The notes: generated by a model from the sequence alone, not told the origin. Positions 11,960 through 22,821 are shown, counted from the stretch's first letter. The stretch: DNA of 64,000 nucleotides from Zhengitettix transpicula (GCA_037074705.1 CM073590.1:53957895-54021894), one strand, 5' to 3'. Numbers and translations: made by a program.

Positions 11960-12164
11960 ATTGGTATGGAAATGAAAGAGAGATAGGTTGTGGCTTACCT
12001 GAAAGTGAAGTGCGGTGTCGCCATAAGGAACTGAAGATTGTTCTTCAAATTTTCGAGGCTCTCAGCTTCCTTCTTCAGGAAGGAGTTTTACACCATTCCG
12101 TGCACTGGCTGGCTGTGAACATAAGCCACAACCTATCTCACTTTCCTTTCCTTTCCATACCAAT
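11960..12164. mobile_element. foldback MITE (family B), short copy
   Basis: The left arm ATTGGTATGGAAATGAAAG... runs about 150 bp through GGTTGTGGCTTACCTGAAAG. A shortened right arm, ATAAGCCACAACCTATCTCA, ends CCATACCAAT at 12164. It sits 21 bp from the LTR end at 11938, in AT-rich sequence. Confidence 0.8.
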
Positions 12165-12359
12165 ATTTTACCAGTATTTCTTATGTAACCTGGCATTTCT
12201 GGCAGCTACACCTGCTTTGCCAAATAATTCTATCTTGATATCAAATTGAGAAAAGAGTAGTCTCCAAACTTATCATCAATTTGAAATGTTCATTTGATTG
12301 AAATACTAATATTTTAGTTGTTGACTTCCGGTCCTATTTCATAATTATATCTGAAATGC

Positions 12360-12620
12360 TTTTTTAAAATCTAATATTACTAGAAGTCGATGACAGTGAA
12401 CATCATCGAAACGTGAATACAATTGTTTACTTTGTTAGCCCGAGAAGACTTTATTTATTCTCTACACCTAGAAAGGCTACATTCTTTATTAAAGCTAATG
12501 TCACTGCAATTAGCATACAAACTGATACTATGAATCTCAACAATGACTATGATTCCTTATTCTAATGTCAACCGCTCTTTGCTTTTCCATTGTCATTGCA
12601 TTTAATTTCCTTTTAGCTTT
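12360..12620 (+). mobile_element. 3' fragment of a Penelope-like element
   Basis: The stretch contains CATCATCGAAACGTGAATAC, a form of the AACG-type motif near Penelope ends. About 110 bp of similarity to 50040-50160 follows (GTACAAACAGACACTATGAA there, CATACAAACTGATACTATGAA here, both followed by a GATTCC/GATCCCTTATT block and a CCATTGT block). It lacks reverse-transcriptase coding sequence. Confidence 0.5.
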
Positions 12621-13860
12621 GCTATTGAGTTATCACCTGGTTTGTGAGGTGTCATTCTTACTGCTCTTGCATTTTTTTGTACACTTGATAAAAGCAACAA
12701 GAACTGCAGAAACATTGTGTGGTATTTATTTAGCACTTTTTGTCTGATATTTGGCTATTTATTTATCTAATTAAATAATACTACCTCTAATATGGAGAAG
12801 GTTATCAGTAGCCTAATTCAATTGATATTCTGTTATCACTATTTCTGTTAATGTCTTTATATGCCCATTTACCATATCAGTTTCATCATATAATTGCAAC
12901 ACCCAAATCAATTATGAAGGTACCACTACAAAGAAGAATTCTTTACTGAGTTCACCCCCAAATGTTAGATCTGTCAATACACAATCATTATGGAATGGAA
13001 TGGTAAATCCCAAGGTATGTACTGCTTATAGTGATTAGATTTCAAAAAATTGTAAATTGTTTTGTGAGCTTACAAACAAAAAGTGGAGTGTAAATGACAC
13101 TGCAAAGGAACCTTTCACTGATTCTGTTCAAAGGTTGCTTATACAAACCAACATGTGAAATTCAATGGGGAAGTGCCTTTATACATTGACAATGACTAAC
13201 AGTTGTGTGATGGAAAATTACGAAGACAAGGTTATGCCATGTATCGTTTACTTTGTATGACTTGTATAAATACTGTGTCTCATAACATTAGACATAGTAA
13301 ATGAATTTAGTATTCAAGTATCAATAGTATAGTTGTTTAAAAGTGGTATGAAAATTGGCTGATCGTCAGAGAAACCTATCCAATTTTGTACTTACAGTGA
13401 ATGAGGATAATGTAATATGACAATCAGTCTATTACTATTCATGTTTCATTGTGTTTATTGTATTGTTGGTGGTGTTTCTGTGTCAATATATGTGGGGAAA
13501 CTCTAGAAATTATGCTGGAAGCTAAGAGTCTAGTGTGCCTGGACTCCAACGAGAAATGTAGTGTTTGAGTCTCGAAAAACTTCTTAATCATTACATGAGA
13601 GTAAGGAGACAACACAAATTATGTTGTCAGAATCATTCTGTATGATATACACATGCCTTGCAGTTGTAAATATTTCTCATAGCTCAAACATTAAAGCTTT
13701 ATCAAAATAGTAATTATTTTTATTGAAAAATTACCTGTCGCACAATAAAGTGTGGATCTGGTGGAAATTTGTCTACAAATTAGAATTGATGGCAAATTAG
13801 AGGTATGATGCCCTCGAAAAATTTTAAATTTTTTTTGTTCCTGCCGACTGCACTACATGT
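12621..13860. other. intronic stretch, nothing recognised
   Basis: AT-rich sequence in the intron before exon b. No exon-like segment with matching phase was found. Confidence 0.3.
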
Positions 13861-13869
13861 TGATTTTCC

Positions 13870-14040
13870 GTGTCAACTGCCCTCTGTCTTTCCTATCCAA
13901 ATGAGTTAATGAATTTGGCCTATATAGTTATATATGGGCAGGAAAGTTAAACATAGAGTGGCTGACTTACTTTAAATTGGGATTTGGTGTCACTATGGTA
14001 GATAGTAAGAAGCCAATAAAGCACACCAGCCAACTGCATA
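13870..14040. repeat. family A MITE-like repeat
   Basis: This copy contains CTGTCTTTCCTATCCAAATGAG, then on the other side GTGGCTGACTTACTTTAAATTGGGATTTGGTGTCACTATGG. The same pair of blocks occurs near 15330, 20745, 21965, 47555 and 59870. It resembles the family B arm (GGAAAG-GAGATAG-GACTTACCT). Confidence 0.6.
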
Positions 14041-14371
14041 GTGATATATGGTTTGCACTTGATTTCAAACACAGCATCTTCATAATATAATATTACTTAT
14101 AAGTAAAATGTTACTTTTTTATTATTGATATATGTAAGTATATATACCTGACCATTGAGAAAACATTTTCAACCACAGCAGTCAGCATAGAATAACCTAT
14201 CTTTTTCTTAAAAAAAGTTGAACCTTATGAGAAGACAAAATAAGTGATGAAATTTTGTTTAATTTTACAATAATAAATTACTTTTTCTGACTTAAAATTG
14301 TCTGATGTTTATTTATTTATTTGTTTTTTTTATTATTATTATTGTACTATATAAAAAATTTATATTTTCAG

Positions 14372-14474
14372 ATTACCGCAACTATATAAAGAAAGTGATT
14401 CTGAGCTAACTAACAGCTCAGTTGATTATATGCTGGGCATGTTTAAAGACTTTTATGAGTGCTTGCTAACCACA
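14372..14474 (+). CDS. exon b of the unidentified multi-exon gene
   Basis: The exon lies between a TATATTTTCAG acceptor and a perfect ACA|GTAAGT donor. Its first base completes the Arg codon from exon a. It then reads LPQLYKESDSELTNSSVDYM and ends ...FYECLLTT in phase 0. The hydrophobic and charged spacing suggests an alpha-helical repeat protein. It is separated from exon a by about 9.1 kb of intron containing LINE, Ginger-like, gypsy-like and MITE insertions. Confidence 0.7.
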
Positions 14475-15189
14475 GTAAGTATTATAACTTCCTTTCTTTT
14501 GAGATAATAAAAAGTAAAGTTTCATAAGTATCCAATCATTGATTCAAGTATTTTTTATTAGAAAATATGATGAATTATTCATATTTGGTTTTTAATTGTT
14601 AGTAATTTATTTATCTGTATATTTTTAAAATTTGGAGACACCTTCACAGAGATAGATTGAATCATTCTTAATCTTTGTGTGTATATAATGTTGTTATTCC
14701 AAATGTTACATATTTTTTTCTGAGGTACTTTCAGTTTATGAGGTTCTCCAAACATGACTATTCTATTGAAGTCTACTGGAATGAATTAAATGAGAAGCAA
14801 ATGCTTCAAAAACATTTCAGTATTATTTACTATATACATTGGGGATGTTAAAAAAGGGAACTAATTAGCGTTTTTTGCAATTTTCCAACATCAACATTAA
14901 TATTTGGTCATAGGTTTTGCCCAAGGACTTTATATTAATCTTCCTTCCATGTTTTATACAATTCATCATATTTACTATTCTTTCAATAATGGCATATAGC
15001 TATCTCCTCCATTTTCTCAAACATGTTACTTTTTTGCCAGAGAACTGTTCTCAACATACATCTTTTTTAAATATCCTTCATAATAAGTGAACAAACCAGC
15101 CAGATTTATCAGAAATAAATTTTAATAAAGTTGATAGTAAATTAATTAAATAAAAATTGTGTTCACATGTTGTTTCTTTTTAGAAATTC

Positions 15190-15400
15190 TTCCGGTACAA
15201 ATATAAAAATTTTACAAGTCTGACACACAGTTCAGACCTTCTTTACAGACAAAGTGTGTTCAGGTCCTCAAACATTTGAAATATTTTTACTGCTCAGCCC
15301 AACTGTTAATTTCAGCTAAGCCAACTATGCTGTCTCTCTTTCCTATCCAAATGTGTTATTTAATATGACCTCATCACATTTTCCTATATATACACAATAT
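15190..15400. repeat. family A MITE-like repeat
   Basis: The copy runs from a CAGACCTTCTTTACAGACAAAG block through TCCTCAAACATTTGAAAT and CAACTGTTAATTTCAGCTAAG to GTCTCTCTTTCCTATCCAAATG. It is immediately beside a tRNA-derived SINE (15580-15700), as is the copy at 47430-47620. Confidence 0.6.
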
Positions 15401-15579
15401 TAGGAGAATCTATTAAGGAATTGGAACTAATTTGGTGACAAACTTGGATAGTGAGGAAGGATAGAAATAAATAGGAGAAATAGGAGGATTGCGCTTTATG
15501 TGAATTCATATGCTCGGGCACATAGAAAAGCATATGTTCAAAGCAGAGAGAAGGATGGAAGAAGAAGGAAAGACTGAAA

Positions 15580-15700
15580 ATATTTGACCCAGGCGGGACT
15601 TGAACCCACGTATTCTGCTTAGTACACAGACGCCTTAACCATCTCGGCCACCGGGTCAAGTTCCTGACTAGGCAAATATAGACAGTCTTATTGTGGCCAA
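15580..15700 (-). mobile_element. tRNA-derived SINE-like element with a full cloverleaf
   Basis: On the minus strand, 15585-15660 folds as a tRNA. The 7-bp acceptor stem pairs GACCCGG with CCTGGGTC. The D stem is GCC/GGC, the anticodon stem TCTGT/GCAGA has loop GTACTAA, and the T stem is GTGGG/CCCGC around TTCAAGT. The A box (TGGCCGAGATGG) and B box (GGTTCAAGTCC) are intact. A second, decayed copy with the same flanking sequence (AGACTGAAAATATT...) lies at 47275-47420, so this is a repeat family rather than a normal tRNA gene. Position 32 of the anticodon loop is a purine, which is unusual. The anticodon-like triplet is ACT. An alternative reading is a single-copy tRNA-Ser-like gene. Confidence 0.6.
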
Positions 15701-15789
15701 TTAGTAGTTTTAGTGGAGGATTGGAAATATTCCCAATTGTCTTGTGATACATAGCATAAAAGCACAGTGGGATGACATTAAACAATTTT

Positions 15790-16866
15790 GTAATATTCCT
15801 TTGATGGAAATGGAAATTGCTTTAAATTTAATATTGAATTCAACTTTTTACCAATTTGATAACAAAACATCTCAACAAATAGAAGGTTCACCAATATCAC
15901 CACTTTTCTCATAATTTGTAATGAGGGACCTTGAAACTCATTGTTTAAACCAACTTAAAATTAAACCTATCATATACAATAGATATGTTAACAACATTTT
16001 TTGTATTGTGAACAAAAGCGAGATCAACAACTTTACTGAAATTTTTAACGTGTATCATCACAAACTTAATTTCTTATTTAAATTAGAGAGTAACAAAAAA
16101 CTGAGCTTTTTGGAAATTTGTCACTAACAATAATAATATTGTTTAAAGAAATTGGTACTGGAAACCGACCTACTCAGGCCATATTTTAAATTATTTTTCT
16201 AACCACCCTACACACCAAAAGAAAGCCATGGTATACAACCTCATAGATAGGACTATATTGGTATCAAACCCCAAATTCCACAAAATAGTTGAAAAATTAA
16301 TTAATAATGCATTTCCTCTGACCTTCATCAATAACCACATCTGAATAATAATAAATAAACTAAATCACAATTATAACAACAAAATATTTGACAATAAAAT
16401 GATTTTGGATAGGGAAAAACAGATTGTTGTACTGCCTTATCATGAAAAAATAAAAAATCTTCTAGCAGATTTTCATTTCTCAGTTGTATTTAGAATAAAC
16501 AATAAGCTTAGCAAATTCATTAAATGGGGTAAAGACAAAATTAACAAATATTCTGACACATTGTAGTTTATAAAATTAATTATAGCGAACTTAATTGTGA
16601 AAAATCCTATATATTGGTCAGACCAAACATGCCTTAGGAACAAAACTGAAAGAACATAGGAATAATTATAAAATGTAGTAACAAACCACAGATTGGAGAA
16701 AAATCTCGATTTTGATTGGGATAATGTTGATATGTTGGATGTTGAACCAAATTTATACAAAGGTAACCTTTCGGAAATGGTACACATAAGAAGTACCAAA
16801 AACACACTCAATTTGCACAATGATTCAATTATGTTAAGCAATATTTACACCTCCTTATTTTTCTAA
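15790..16866 (+). pseudogene. Penelope-like element: reverse transcriptase and GIY-YIG endonuclease, inactive
   Basis: Reading across frames, the RT core appears first: FYQFDNKT-QQIEGSPISPLFS (about 15850-15910), then VMRDLETHCLNQLKIKPIIY and RYVNNIFCIV (15921-16010). The catalytic YVDD is YVNN, so it cannot polymerise. Next come the conserved FLFKLESNKKLSFLEIC block and a WYWKPTYSGHILNYFSNHP block (about 16150-16215). The C-terminal GIY-YIG nuclease follows at 16565-16680 (VYKINYSELNCEKSYI, with the YIGQT motif changed). The final block is NVDMLDVEPNLYKGN with MVHIRSTKNTLNLH to 16866. It lies in sense orientation inside the 7.8-kb intron of the plus-strand gene. Confidence 0.8.
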
Positions 16867-17236
16867 ATTATTTATTCTGTTTTGTTAATATAAATTGTGT
16901 TTCCATTTATTTACTCGTAAGTTATTATTACCGAGTGTCACTGATCAAGGTCACAGGACTGTATTACTAAATCTCAAAATGTCAGGTCAAACCCTCAAAA
17001 CTACAGCCTGTCATTCAGTCTTGCTTCAATCTTGTTAGCATTAAGTGAATAGTGTGCCAAAACTGTGTGAATTTAATAACTTGATTTGTTTAGTTGTGCT
17101 AGTTTTTTGTGTTAATTTGGTAAGGTTTTTGTGCATGTGTACTTTAGTTTGCCTTTGTTTACTTTGTACAATTATACTATAAACTCAATTGTAAATACCT
17201 GAAGAAGATAAAAAACGGTATCAAAAAATTGGCACA

Positions 17237-18420
17237 TTAAAAAATAAAAAGTGTCTGTATAAGGTCATCAATTGTTTTTATTTTTATTAATGTCTGCATG
17301 TGTTTATCAGCAGCAGATCCCCAAATTTCAATTGCATAATTTGTGTTTGGAAAGATTAGTTCATAATATATGTTCAACAAATTTTCGTGGGTAAGGAAGA
17401 TATTTATTTTAGGATATAACAAGTTTTGTTTATTTTTTTTTGCGTATATACCCAGCATAATTTGATATCTACGGGGGTACCCAGAAATTTTGTTGAATCT
17501 GTGGCATTAATAGTTTCATCATTGCAGTTATTTTCCCCCACTTGATGTGTCTTTAAAGAAAATTACATTGGTTTTAGCTGTGTTTATGGTTAATTTATTA
17601 AATGTGAAGTAGTTATCAGTGGTTTTTTGTGTTTGTTGAAGCAGTTGATCTCTATCTGAATGCCAATTAATAATGGTGGTGTCAATATGAAATACTGTAC
17701 CAATTGTTGGCTCAATTTTTGGCATGTCATTAAAGTATATGATGAACAACATTGGGCTCAGTATAGACCCCTGTGTGTCTATACTTCTTTTAATTATTCC
17801 CACTTCGGATCAAATTGCTTTCATAATGTTGTTCTCTGTAACAAATATTTCAGTATATTGCTGTCTATTATTAAGGTAAGTTCTCAAACGTTTTAGGGCA
17901 ATTCCCCTACTTCCACATTGTTCAAGTTTTCCATTCAGTATTTTGTGGTCTACCATGTCAAATGCTTTACTTAAGTCCAGAAATGTTCTAAATTCCTGTA
18001 TGTTATTATCTAATTTGTGAAGCAATACTTCCATGAATTTTGCAATTGTATCAGTAGTGATAAGACCTTTTCTAAATCCAAATTGGTTTTGGTGAAGTAT
18101 GTTGTTTTTTGGATAGGAAGTCTATAACTCTATTGTATATTATTTTTTCAAAAACTAAGTACTGGGAGTAACGAGATTGGCCTATAGTTTGGTATCTCCA
18201 TTTTGCAACCTTTCTTATGTATTGGTCTAACAAGAGCTATTTTTAGAGAATCAGGAAATATGCCTTCCTCCATGCTGGTATTTATCATTTCAGTAAGTGG
18301 AATGAGGATGGGCTTGTAGCATTGCTTTAATAGCCTTGGTGAGACTTTGTCCAACCACTACTGTTAGTATTTTTTAATTTCTTGATGATTACTTCTCCTT
18401 TGTTGTGCACAGAAATAGAA
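17237..18420 (-). pseudogene. LINE reverse transcriptase (3' part of esterase-bearing LINE)
   Basis: The minus strand contains DKVSPRLLKQCYKPILIPLT, SLKIALVRPIHKKG and NYRPISLLPVLSF (18354-18148). FLDLSKAFDMVDHKIL follows at 17985-17940, then a SILSPMLFIIYFNDMP block (17770-17710). The FADD catalytic box is degraded to HIDTT (about 17690). The tail block YAIEIWGSA (17330-17305) is also recognisable. The order is that of a complete non-LTR RT. Stops and frameshifts at about 17460, 17806 and 18040 make it inactive. Confidence 0.8.
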
Positions 18421-18969
18421 ATATACTCTAGTTGACCCTAGGCATCGACGAGCCTGTGTTATTGTGTATAATGTTAGCACTGTGTCACATGTGTTATTTA
18501 AAAAGATATTATTAAATGAATTTCCTATCACTTGAGATTCTTTTACTAATATATTATTCAGTCTAAGTTTTTTTCTAAATATAGTAATATTATTTGCAAC
18601 CTGTCTTTCCTATGTTTTGAGACTGATTGATTGTTCTGGTATAATGTAGTATTTTGGAATGTTGTAGCTCCTTATTAATTTCATGCTTTAAATATTTGTC
18701 TAGGCCTGTTGATTTATAAAAACTATGTGCGAGCCTCATTTGCTCTTTAAGTTTGTTACATGGTATTGTAGGTTTTGATAGTTTGCAATTCCTTTTAGAA
18801 CTTATAGTGAGGGCAGCTCTGATTTAAAGAATCACTATATGTTTGTGGAAATTATTCCATTTTTCTATGTTTCCATACAAACTATTCCAGTTTAAATTGT
18901 CTAATTTCAGATTCTATAGTTAATAGTGTGAGGTGTAATCTTTTGTGTCGTTACTTCAAGCTCTTTCTC

Positions 18970-19566
18970 TTACAATTTTAGATCTAGATTTATTACTTGA
19001 CCACAGTGATCTGAGATATTGTGTTCAAGTATGTGTGCTGTTGGGGCATTTGTGAGTACATAATATATTAAGGTTTTAGAGTTGTTTGTGACTCTTGTAA
19101 ATTCACTTATTGCATTTTGTAGCACAAAACTATTTAGAATCTCTTTGAGTGCTTGTACCTCATAGCTATCATTTATCCAGTTTATATTAAAGTCCCCAGT
19201 GATTATAATAAATTTGTAAAGTTCAATTACTACCTCTAACAATTGTTCAAATTTATAATTCCCATTGGGAGACTTGTATATACCTATCAGAAGGAATTCT
19301 ACTTCTTTCCTTTTGATTATAATTCCTGTGACTTTAATGTCAAAGTTTTGAGAATATTTACTTAACCATTCAGTGATTTTGACTTGGATTAGTGAATGGT
19401 AATATATACAAGCAGCTCCACTTTTACTGCCTACTCTACAATAGCTACTTACACGAGTATAGTTATCAATATGATGTGTCACAATTTCTTCTTCCTGGCA
19501 TCCATGTTCTGTTAACACTAAAATGCTATAATTGTTTTTATAAGCTAAATCTTCAATTATGCCCAC
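18970..19566 (-). CDS. LINE apurinic-type endonuclease domain (open 198-residue stretch)
   Basis: This open stretch has the exonuclease-endonuclease-phosphatase landmarks of non-LTR elements. They are LVLTEHGCQEEEI near the N-terminus, GAACIYYHSLI, LLIGIYKSPNGNY, ITGDFNINW (residues about 140-150) and ISDHCGQVINLDL at the C-terminus. The GDFN and SDH motifs carry metal-binding and catalytic residues that look intact. It lies directly upstream of the RT relic and downstream of an SGNH-esterase segment, so the three form one LINE coding unit split by stop codons. Between 18420 and 18970 lies the decayed linker. Confidence 0.8.
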   Translation of the reverse strand: MGIIEDLAYKNNYSILVLTEHGCQEEEIVTHHIDNYTRVSSYCRVGSKSGAACIYYHSLIQVKITEWLSKYSQNFDIKVTGIIIKRKEVEFLLIGIYKSPNGNYKFEQLLEVVIELYKFIIITGDFNINWINDSYEVQALKEILNSFVLQNAISEFTRVTNNSKTLIYYVLTNAPTAHILEHNISDHCGQVINLDLKL

Positions 19567-19639
19567 CTTATTGCTTAGAAACTGAATATTTTGGTAAAAT
19601 TATACCCAGCGATTTGGATGATGAGCCCACTACATCATT

Positions 19640-20130
19640 TATTATTTTCCCTATGATTAGAGATAATTCATGTGCTGCCCATGTTTTGTGAAGTTGCTTC
19701 TTTTATACTAAAGAGTATTTATAATTTTTGCATTTTGAAAATGTTTATATATTTTTATAACTAATATGCCCTTTAACAATTGCAGTATTTACAAACAATG
19801 AGTCAATTAGGTCATGCTGAAGAGGCATGTTTATTACTATAACATTGGTATGAGTACGAGATGCTAATGTTCTATTCAATGATGAAATTGCAGTGTTAGT
19901 TTCATTTTTATAAACATCATTACTCCCACCATACAGTACACAAAATCATCTTTTGTTAGTGCAACATAATTGTCTTTTGTCGAGCTGGTTACTTGGCTTA
20001 AGGTAGCACCTGGTTGCACTGTGCTGTCAATATTAAATCTTTTTGTGTCTATTGTTGGGTTTAGTAATGATAAAAGCCCACTTCCACGGCTATCTGCAAA
20101 AAAATTTACATTCTTTTTGCTTACCTTTTA
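19640..20130 (-). pseudogene. SGNH/GDSL-esterase domain of the LINE
   Basis: The three signature blocks of SGNH hydrolases occur in order on the minus strand: NFFADSRGSGL (catalytic serine block, about 20106-20077), YGGSNDVYKNET (block III with G-x-N-D, about 19945-19915) and FTKHGQHMNYL (block V histidine, about 19690-19660). VQPGATLSQVTSS, a typical segment after block I, lies at about 20020-19980. Stops and a frame change separate the blocks. Such esterase domains are known in ORF1 or the N-terminal part of CR1 and some arthropod LINEs. Their role in retrotransposition is thought to be lipid or membrane related. Confidence 0.7.
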
Positions 20131-20730
20131 TATTTTTGTTTCATTGGTGAATTTTGTAGTTTTTGCATGTTTATTAGAAGCACTCAATTCACTAATGTGT
20201 TGATGTGTGAAAACTTATTTGGTGTCACTGTAGAACTGTTTGATGTTACTCGGTAACTTCATTTAACAGGGTGTAGCGATCTTAAATGGGCACTGTTTCT
20301 TTGTTCTGTGCTAACCTCAAATTGCCACCATGTATGACTGATATCCATTCTCCCAATATTTTTATTTCACTTAACCTTTCCATTTCCTTTTGCAGCACTT
20401 TGTCACTTTGCAGTAAATCAATAGTTCTGTCTCTTGAATTTATAGTTCACAAAACATTTGCACTTCAGACTGTGAGAACATAGTTCAGCGGGAGCTTGGT
20501 CTTATCGAGTATTTTGTCTGCTTCTGGATCTCGTCAACACTATTTTGATTTGTTATTTTTACATCACTACTATGACACATAGAGCTGATTTATTCATTAA
20601 TAGTTCCACTCATTACACACTTTCCATTTCCTAAATTCTTAATTTGTTTGTCAACATTTGCTAAACTGTTACCTGTGGCATATATATGCATGTACATAAA
20701 GCAAGTAAAGATAATATGACATTTTCTAAT
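20131..20730. other. upstream part of the LINE or unassigned intron
   Basis: Sequence 5' of the esterase block on the minus strand. Short open patches are present, but I recognise no domain. Confidence 0.3.
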
Positions 20731-20734
20731 TAAT

Positions 20735-20880
20735 TAACTCATTTGGATAGGAAAGAGTGATGACTTACCTTAAATCAGCAGTTGGTGTAGCCAGGTTGGG
20801 AATAAATAAATATGGTTTTTGTGGCCAAGATAGTCTTGGCCTAACCTAGATAAGGATCAGTGCTTCTGAGTGAAACATTG
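20735..20880. repeat. family A MITE-like repeat
   Basis: The copy begins AACTCATTTGGATAGGAAAGAG at 20748 and runs through GATGACTTACCTTAAATCAGCAGTTGGTGTAGCCAGGTTGGG. The layout is parallel to the family B arm but diverged in sequence. Confidence 0.6.
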
Positions 20881-21713
20881 GCATATAATGTCTCAATAAA
20901 ACATGACCGAATAGCTCAAAAATCAGTTGGTAAAATTAATATTAATATGGCCATGAAAATCATTAGTAACTACATATAAACTCTTTATAGGGAAGTGATT
21001 ATCTAAAATGGGGACAAAACTAACCACAATAAAGCACAAAGTGGTAAGCAATCTTGTTTCCTTCCAGATGCAGATCTTGCCAACTTATGTAAGAAAAAAT
21101 GCACCTTGACCATTAAAACCATCCAGATTTTCAACAGAGCAAATCAAGCACTACTATGACAGTGCATACAGGACATGCACAGAAAACTATTAGAAGCAAA
21201 TAAATAACTACCTACCTGTGGGACATTTTTATCGATTCCCTACTGGAAGGCCAACACAATACCTCTACTTTGAAACTGATGAATAAATTCTCCAAATTAC
21301 TTAGGCAAAAAATCCTCTCAATACAAGAGAAGTAAACACCAACAAAGTAGTAATCAACTTATCATTTTGATTTTAATAATTTCTTTCTCGAGATATGAAA
21401 CACAAATTACTGAGGCGTGTTTTAGACCTATACAGCATGGAGCATTAAGTACAGTTTTTGTATAACACATTTTATAGTATCTCCAGGCCTCATTTTGAGG
21501 TTTATTTTGAGATTTACACGTCTCAGCAGTGACCTGCTCACTGAGGAGCCGAAATATGGACTGATTTTTTTAGATGAAACAAAAACACACACGCCAGCCA
21601 CAATCGTTTGGTTACTAGCCGCCAAAGGAGAACTTAACAATACACAAAATACTTAACATACAAAATTACGCATCTATCAATGGGTGTTACAATATATATA
21701 TATATATATATAT
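20881..21713. other. intronic stretch, nothing recognised
   Basis: No domain or repeat boundary is identified. The stretch ends in an (AT)n run next to a family B arm. Confidence 0.3.
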
Positions 21714-21876
21714 ATTGGTATGGAAAGGATAGAGAGATAGGTTGTGGCTTACCTGAAAGTGAAGTGCGGTGTCGCCATGAGGAACTGAAGGTTGTTCTTC
21801 AAATTTTCGGAGGCTCTCAGCCTCCTTCTTCAGGAAGGAGTGTTACACCATTCCGTGCACCGTCCGGCTGCGGAGA
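21714..21876 (+). mobile_element. foldback MITE (family B), single arm
   Basis: A well-preserved left arm runs from ATTGGTATGGAAAGG through GGTTGTGGCTTACCTGAAAG, CCTCCTTCTTCAGGAAGGAG and CCGTCCGGCTGCGG. It then stops and is followed by AT-rich DNA. The mirror arm is absent. It directly follows a (TA)n run. Confidence 0.8.
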
Positions 21877-21964
21877 TTTATATATATAACACACACACAT
21901 ACATAACAAGAAAAGAACAGACGTTTATTTCTACGTTATAATGTTAAATTGTCAAATGAATTCA

Positions 21965-22130
21965 TTTGGATAGAAAAGAGAGATAGTGACTGACTGACCT
22001 TTTATCGATTGTTGGTGTTTCAAGGCTAGGAAGAATGGAACATCTCAAATGTTTGAGGGCCGAAGTCCTGTTACTCAGGACAGTACAGGCTTGATTGTCA
22101 GGCTAGCCAACCAGCATCCCCACATGCTTT
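21965..22130. repeat. family A MITE-like repeat
   Basis: The copy begins ATTCATTTGGATAGAAAAGAG and continues with GACTGACTGACCTTTTATCGATTGTTGGTG, then a CATCTCAAATGTTTGAGGGC block. It ends about 150 bp before exon c of the host gene. Confidence 0.6.
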
Positions 22131-22276
22131 AGCTGCTCTTAAAACTAAATTTTGCAATAAGTGTCACAGGCTGTTTCCACATTTAAAATCTCTTTCTTTA
22201 CTTTATTAGCAATTCACCTTATTTTTCATATTTAATTGATGCATGTGCTATTTAATAAGATATACCTCTGCTTTAG

Positions 22277-22438
22277 ATTCAACCGAATGGGCAAAATTTA
22301 TTATTTGACAATAACAATGGTCAGCAACCTGTATTCATAAAAAATCTAATGATGGAGGAAGGCTTTGCAAATATTTCCACACATTTGGCATTTTCTTTGT
22401 TGTCTCTTCGATATGATGACAACATACTTGATGAACGT
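22277..22438 (+). CDS. exon c of the unidentified multi-exon gene
   Basis: The 54-codon exon is flanked by CTGCTTTAG and CGT|GTAAGT and is in phase 0 at both ends. It begins IQPNGQNLLFDNNNGQQPVF and ends ...LLSLRYDDNILDER. The preceding intron (14475-22276) is about 7.8 kb and holds a Penelope-like element, an esterase-bearing LINE and several MITEs. Confidence 0.7.
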
Positions 22439-22599
22439 GTAAGTTTTTATTAGTATCATATACATTTTAAAATAATTATTTTCATTTGTTTGCTATTCTT
22501 TAAGTTAATAGTAGTAATTTAAGGCTTTGAGACTCTTAAAATAATTATGTTCATCTTATTGAATCAATGTTAAATTGATTGATGCTTCACCATTTGCAG

Positions 22600-22683
22600 G
22601 ATACTGCAAAAACAGCAAAAAGAGAATGCAAAAGGATGGCTGACTTTTTATTATATTATCAAAGAACTTATATAAGAAAATAA
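22600..22683 (+). CDS. terminal exon d of the unidentified multi-exon gene
   Basis: The terminal exon follows the acceptor ACCATTTGCAG and reads DTAKTAKRECKRMADFLLYY, then QRTYIRK and TAA at 22681-22683. The C-terminus is Lys/Arg-rich. The intron separating it from exon c is only 161 bp. AATAAA signals occur overlapping the stop codon (22678) and at 22816. Confidence 0.7.
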   Translation, partial: DTAKTAKRECKRMADFLLYYQRTYIRK

Positions 22684-22815
22684 AGATCTCATTGATTTTA
22701 ATGATACTCTGTACTAATTGGTCATATTAGTTTTGTATTAATTGTATATTTTTGGTACTTCACTCAATTTCATATTCAGTGAACATGTTGTACGAGTTGT
22801 GGATTTAAATTAATT

Positions 22816-22821
22816 AATAAA
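22816..22821 (+). terminator. candidate polyadenylation signal
   Basis: A canonical AATAAA lies 133 bp downstream of the stop codon of the unidentified gene. Its position is reasonable for a short 3' UTR. Confidence 0.5.

Noticed and set aside
15585..15660. Functional tRNA gene
   Set aside because: The cloverleaf is complete, but a decayed copy with the same flanks at 47285 and the odd anticodon loop favour a SINE; kept as a SINE with the alternative noted.
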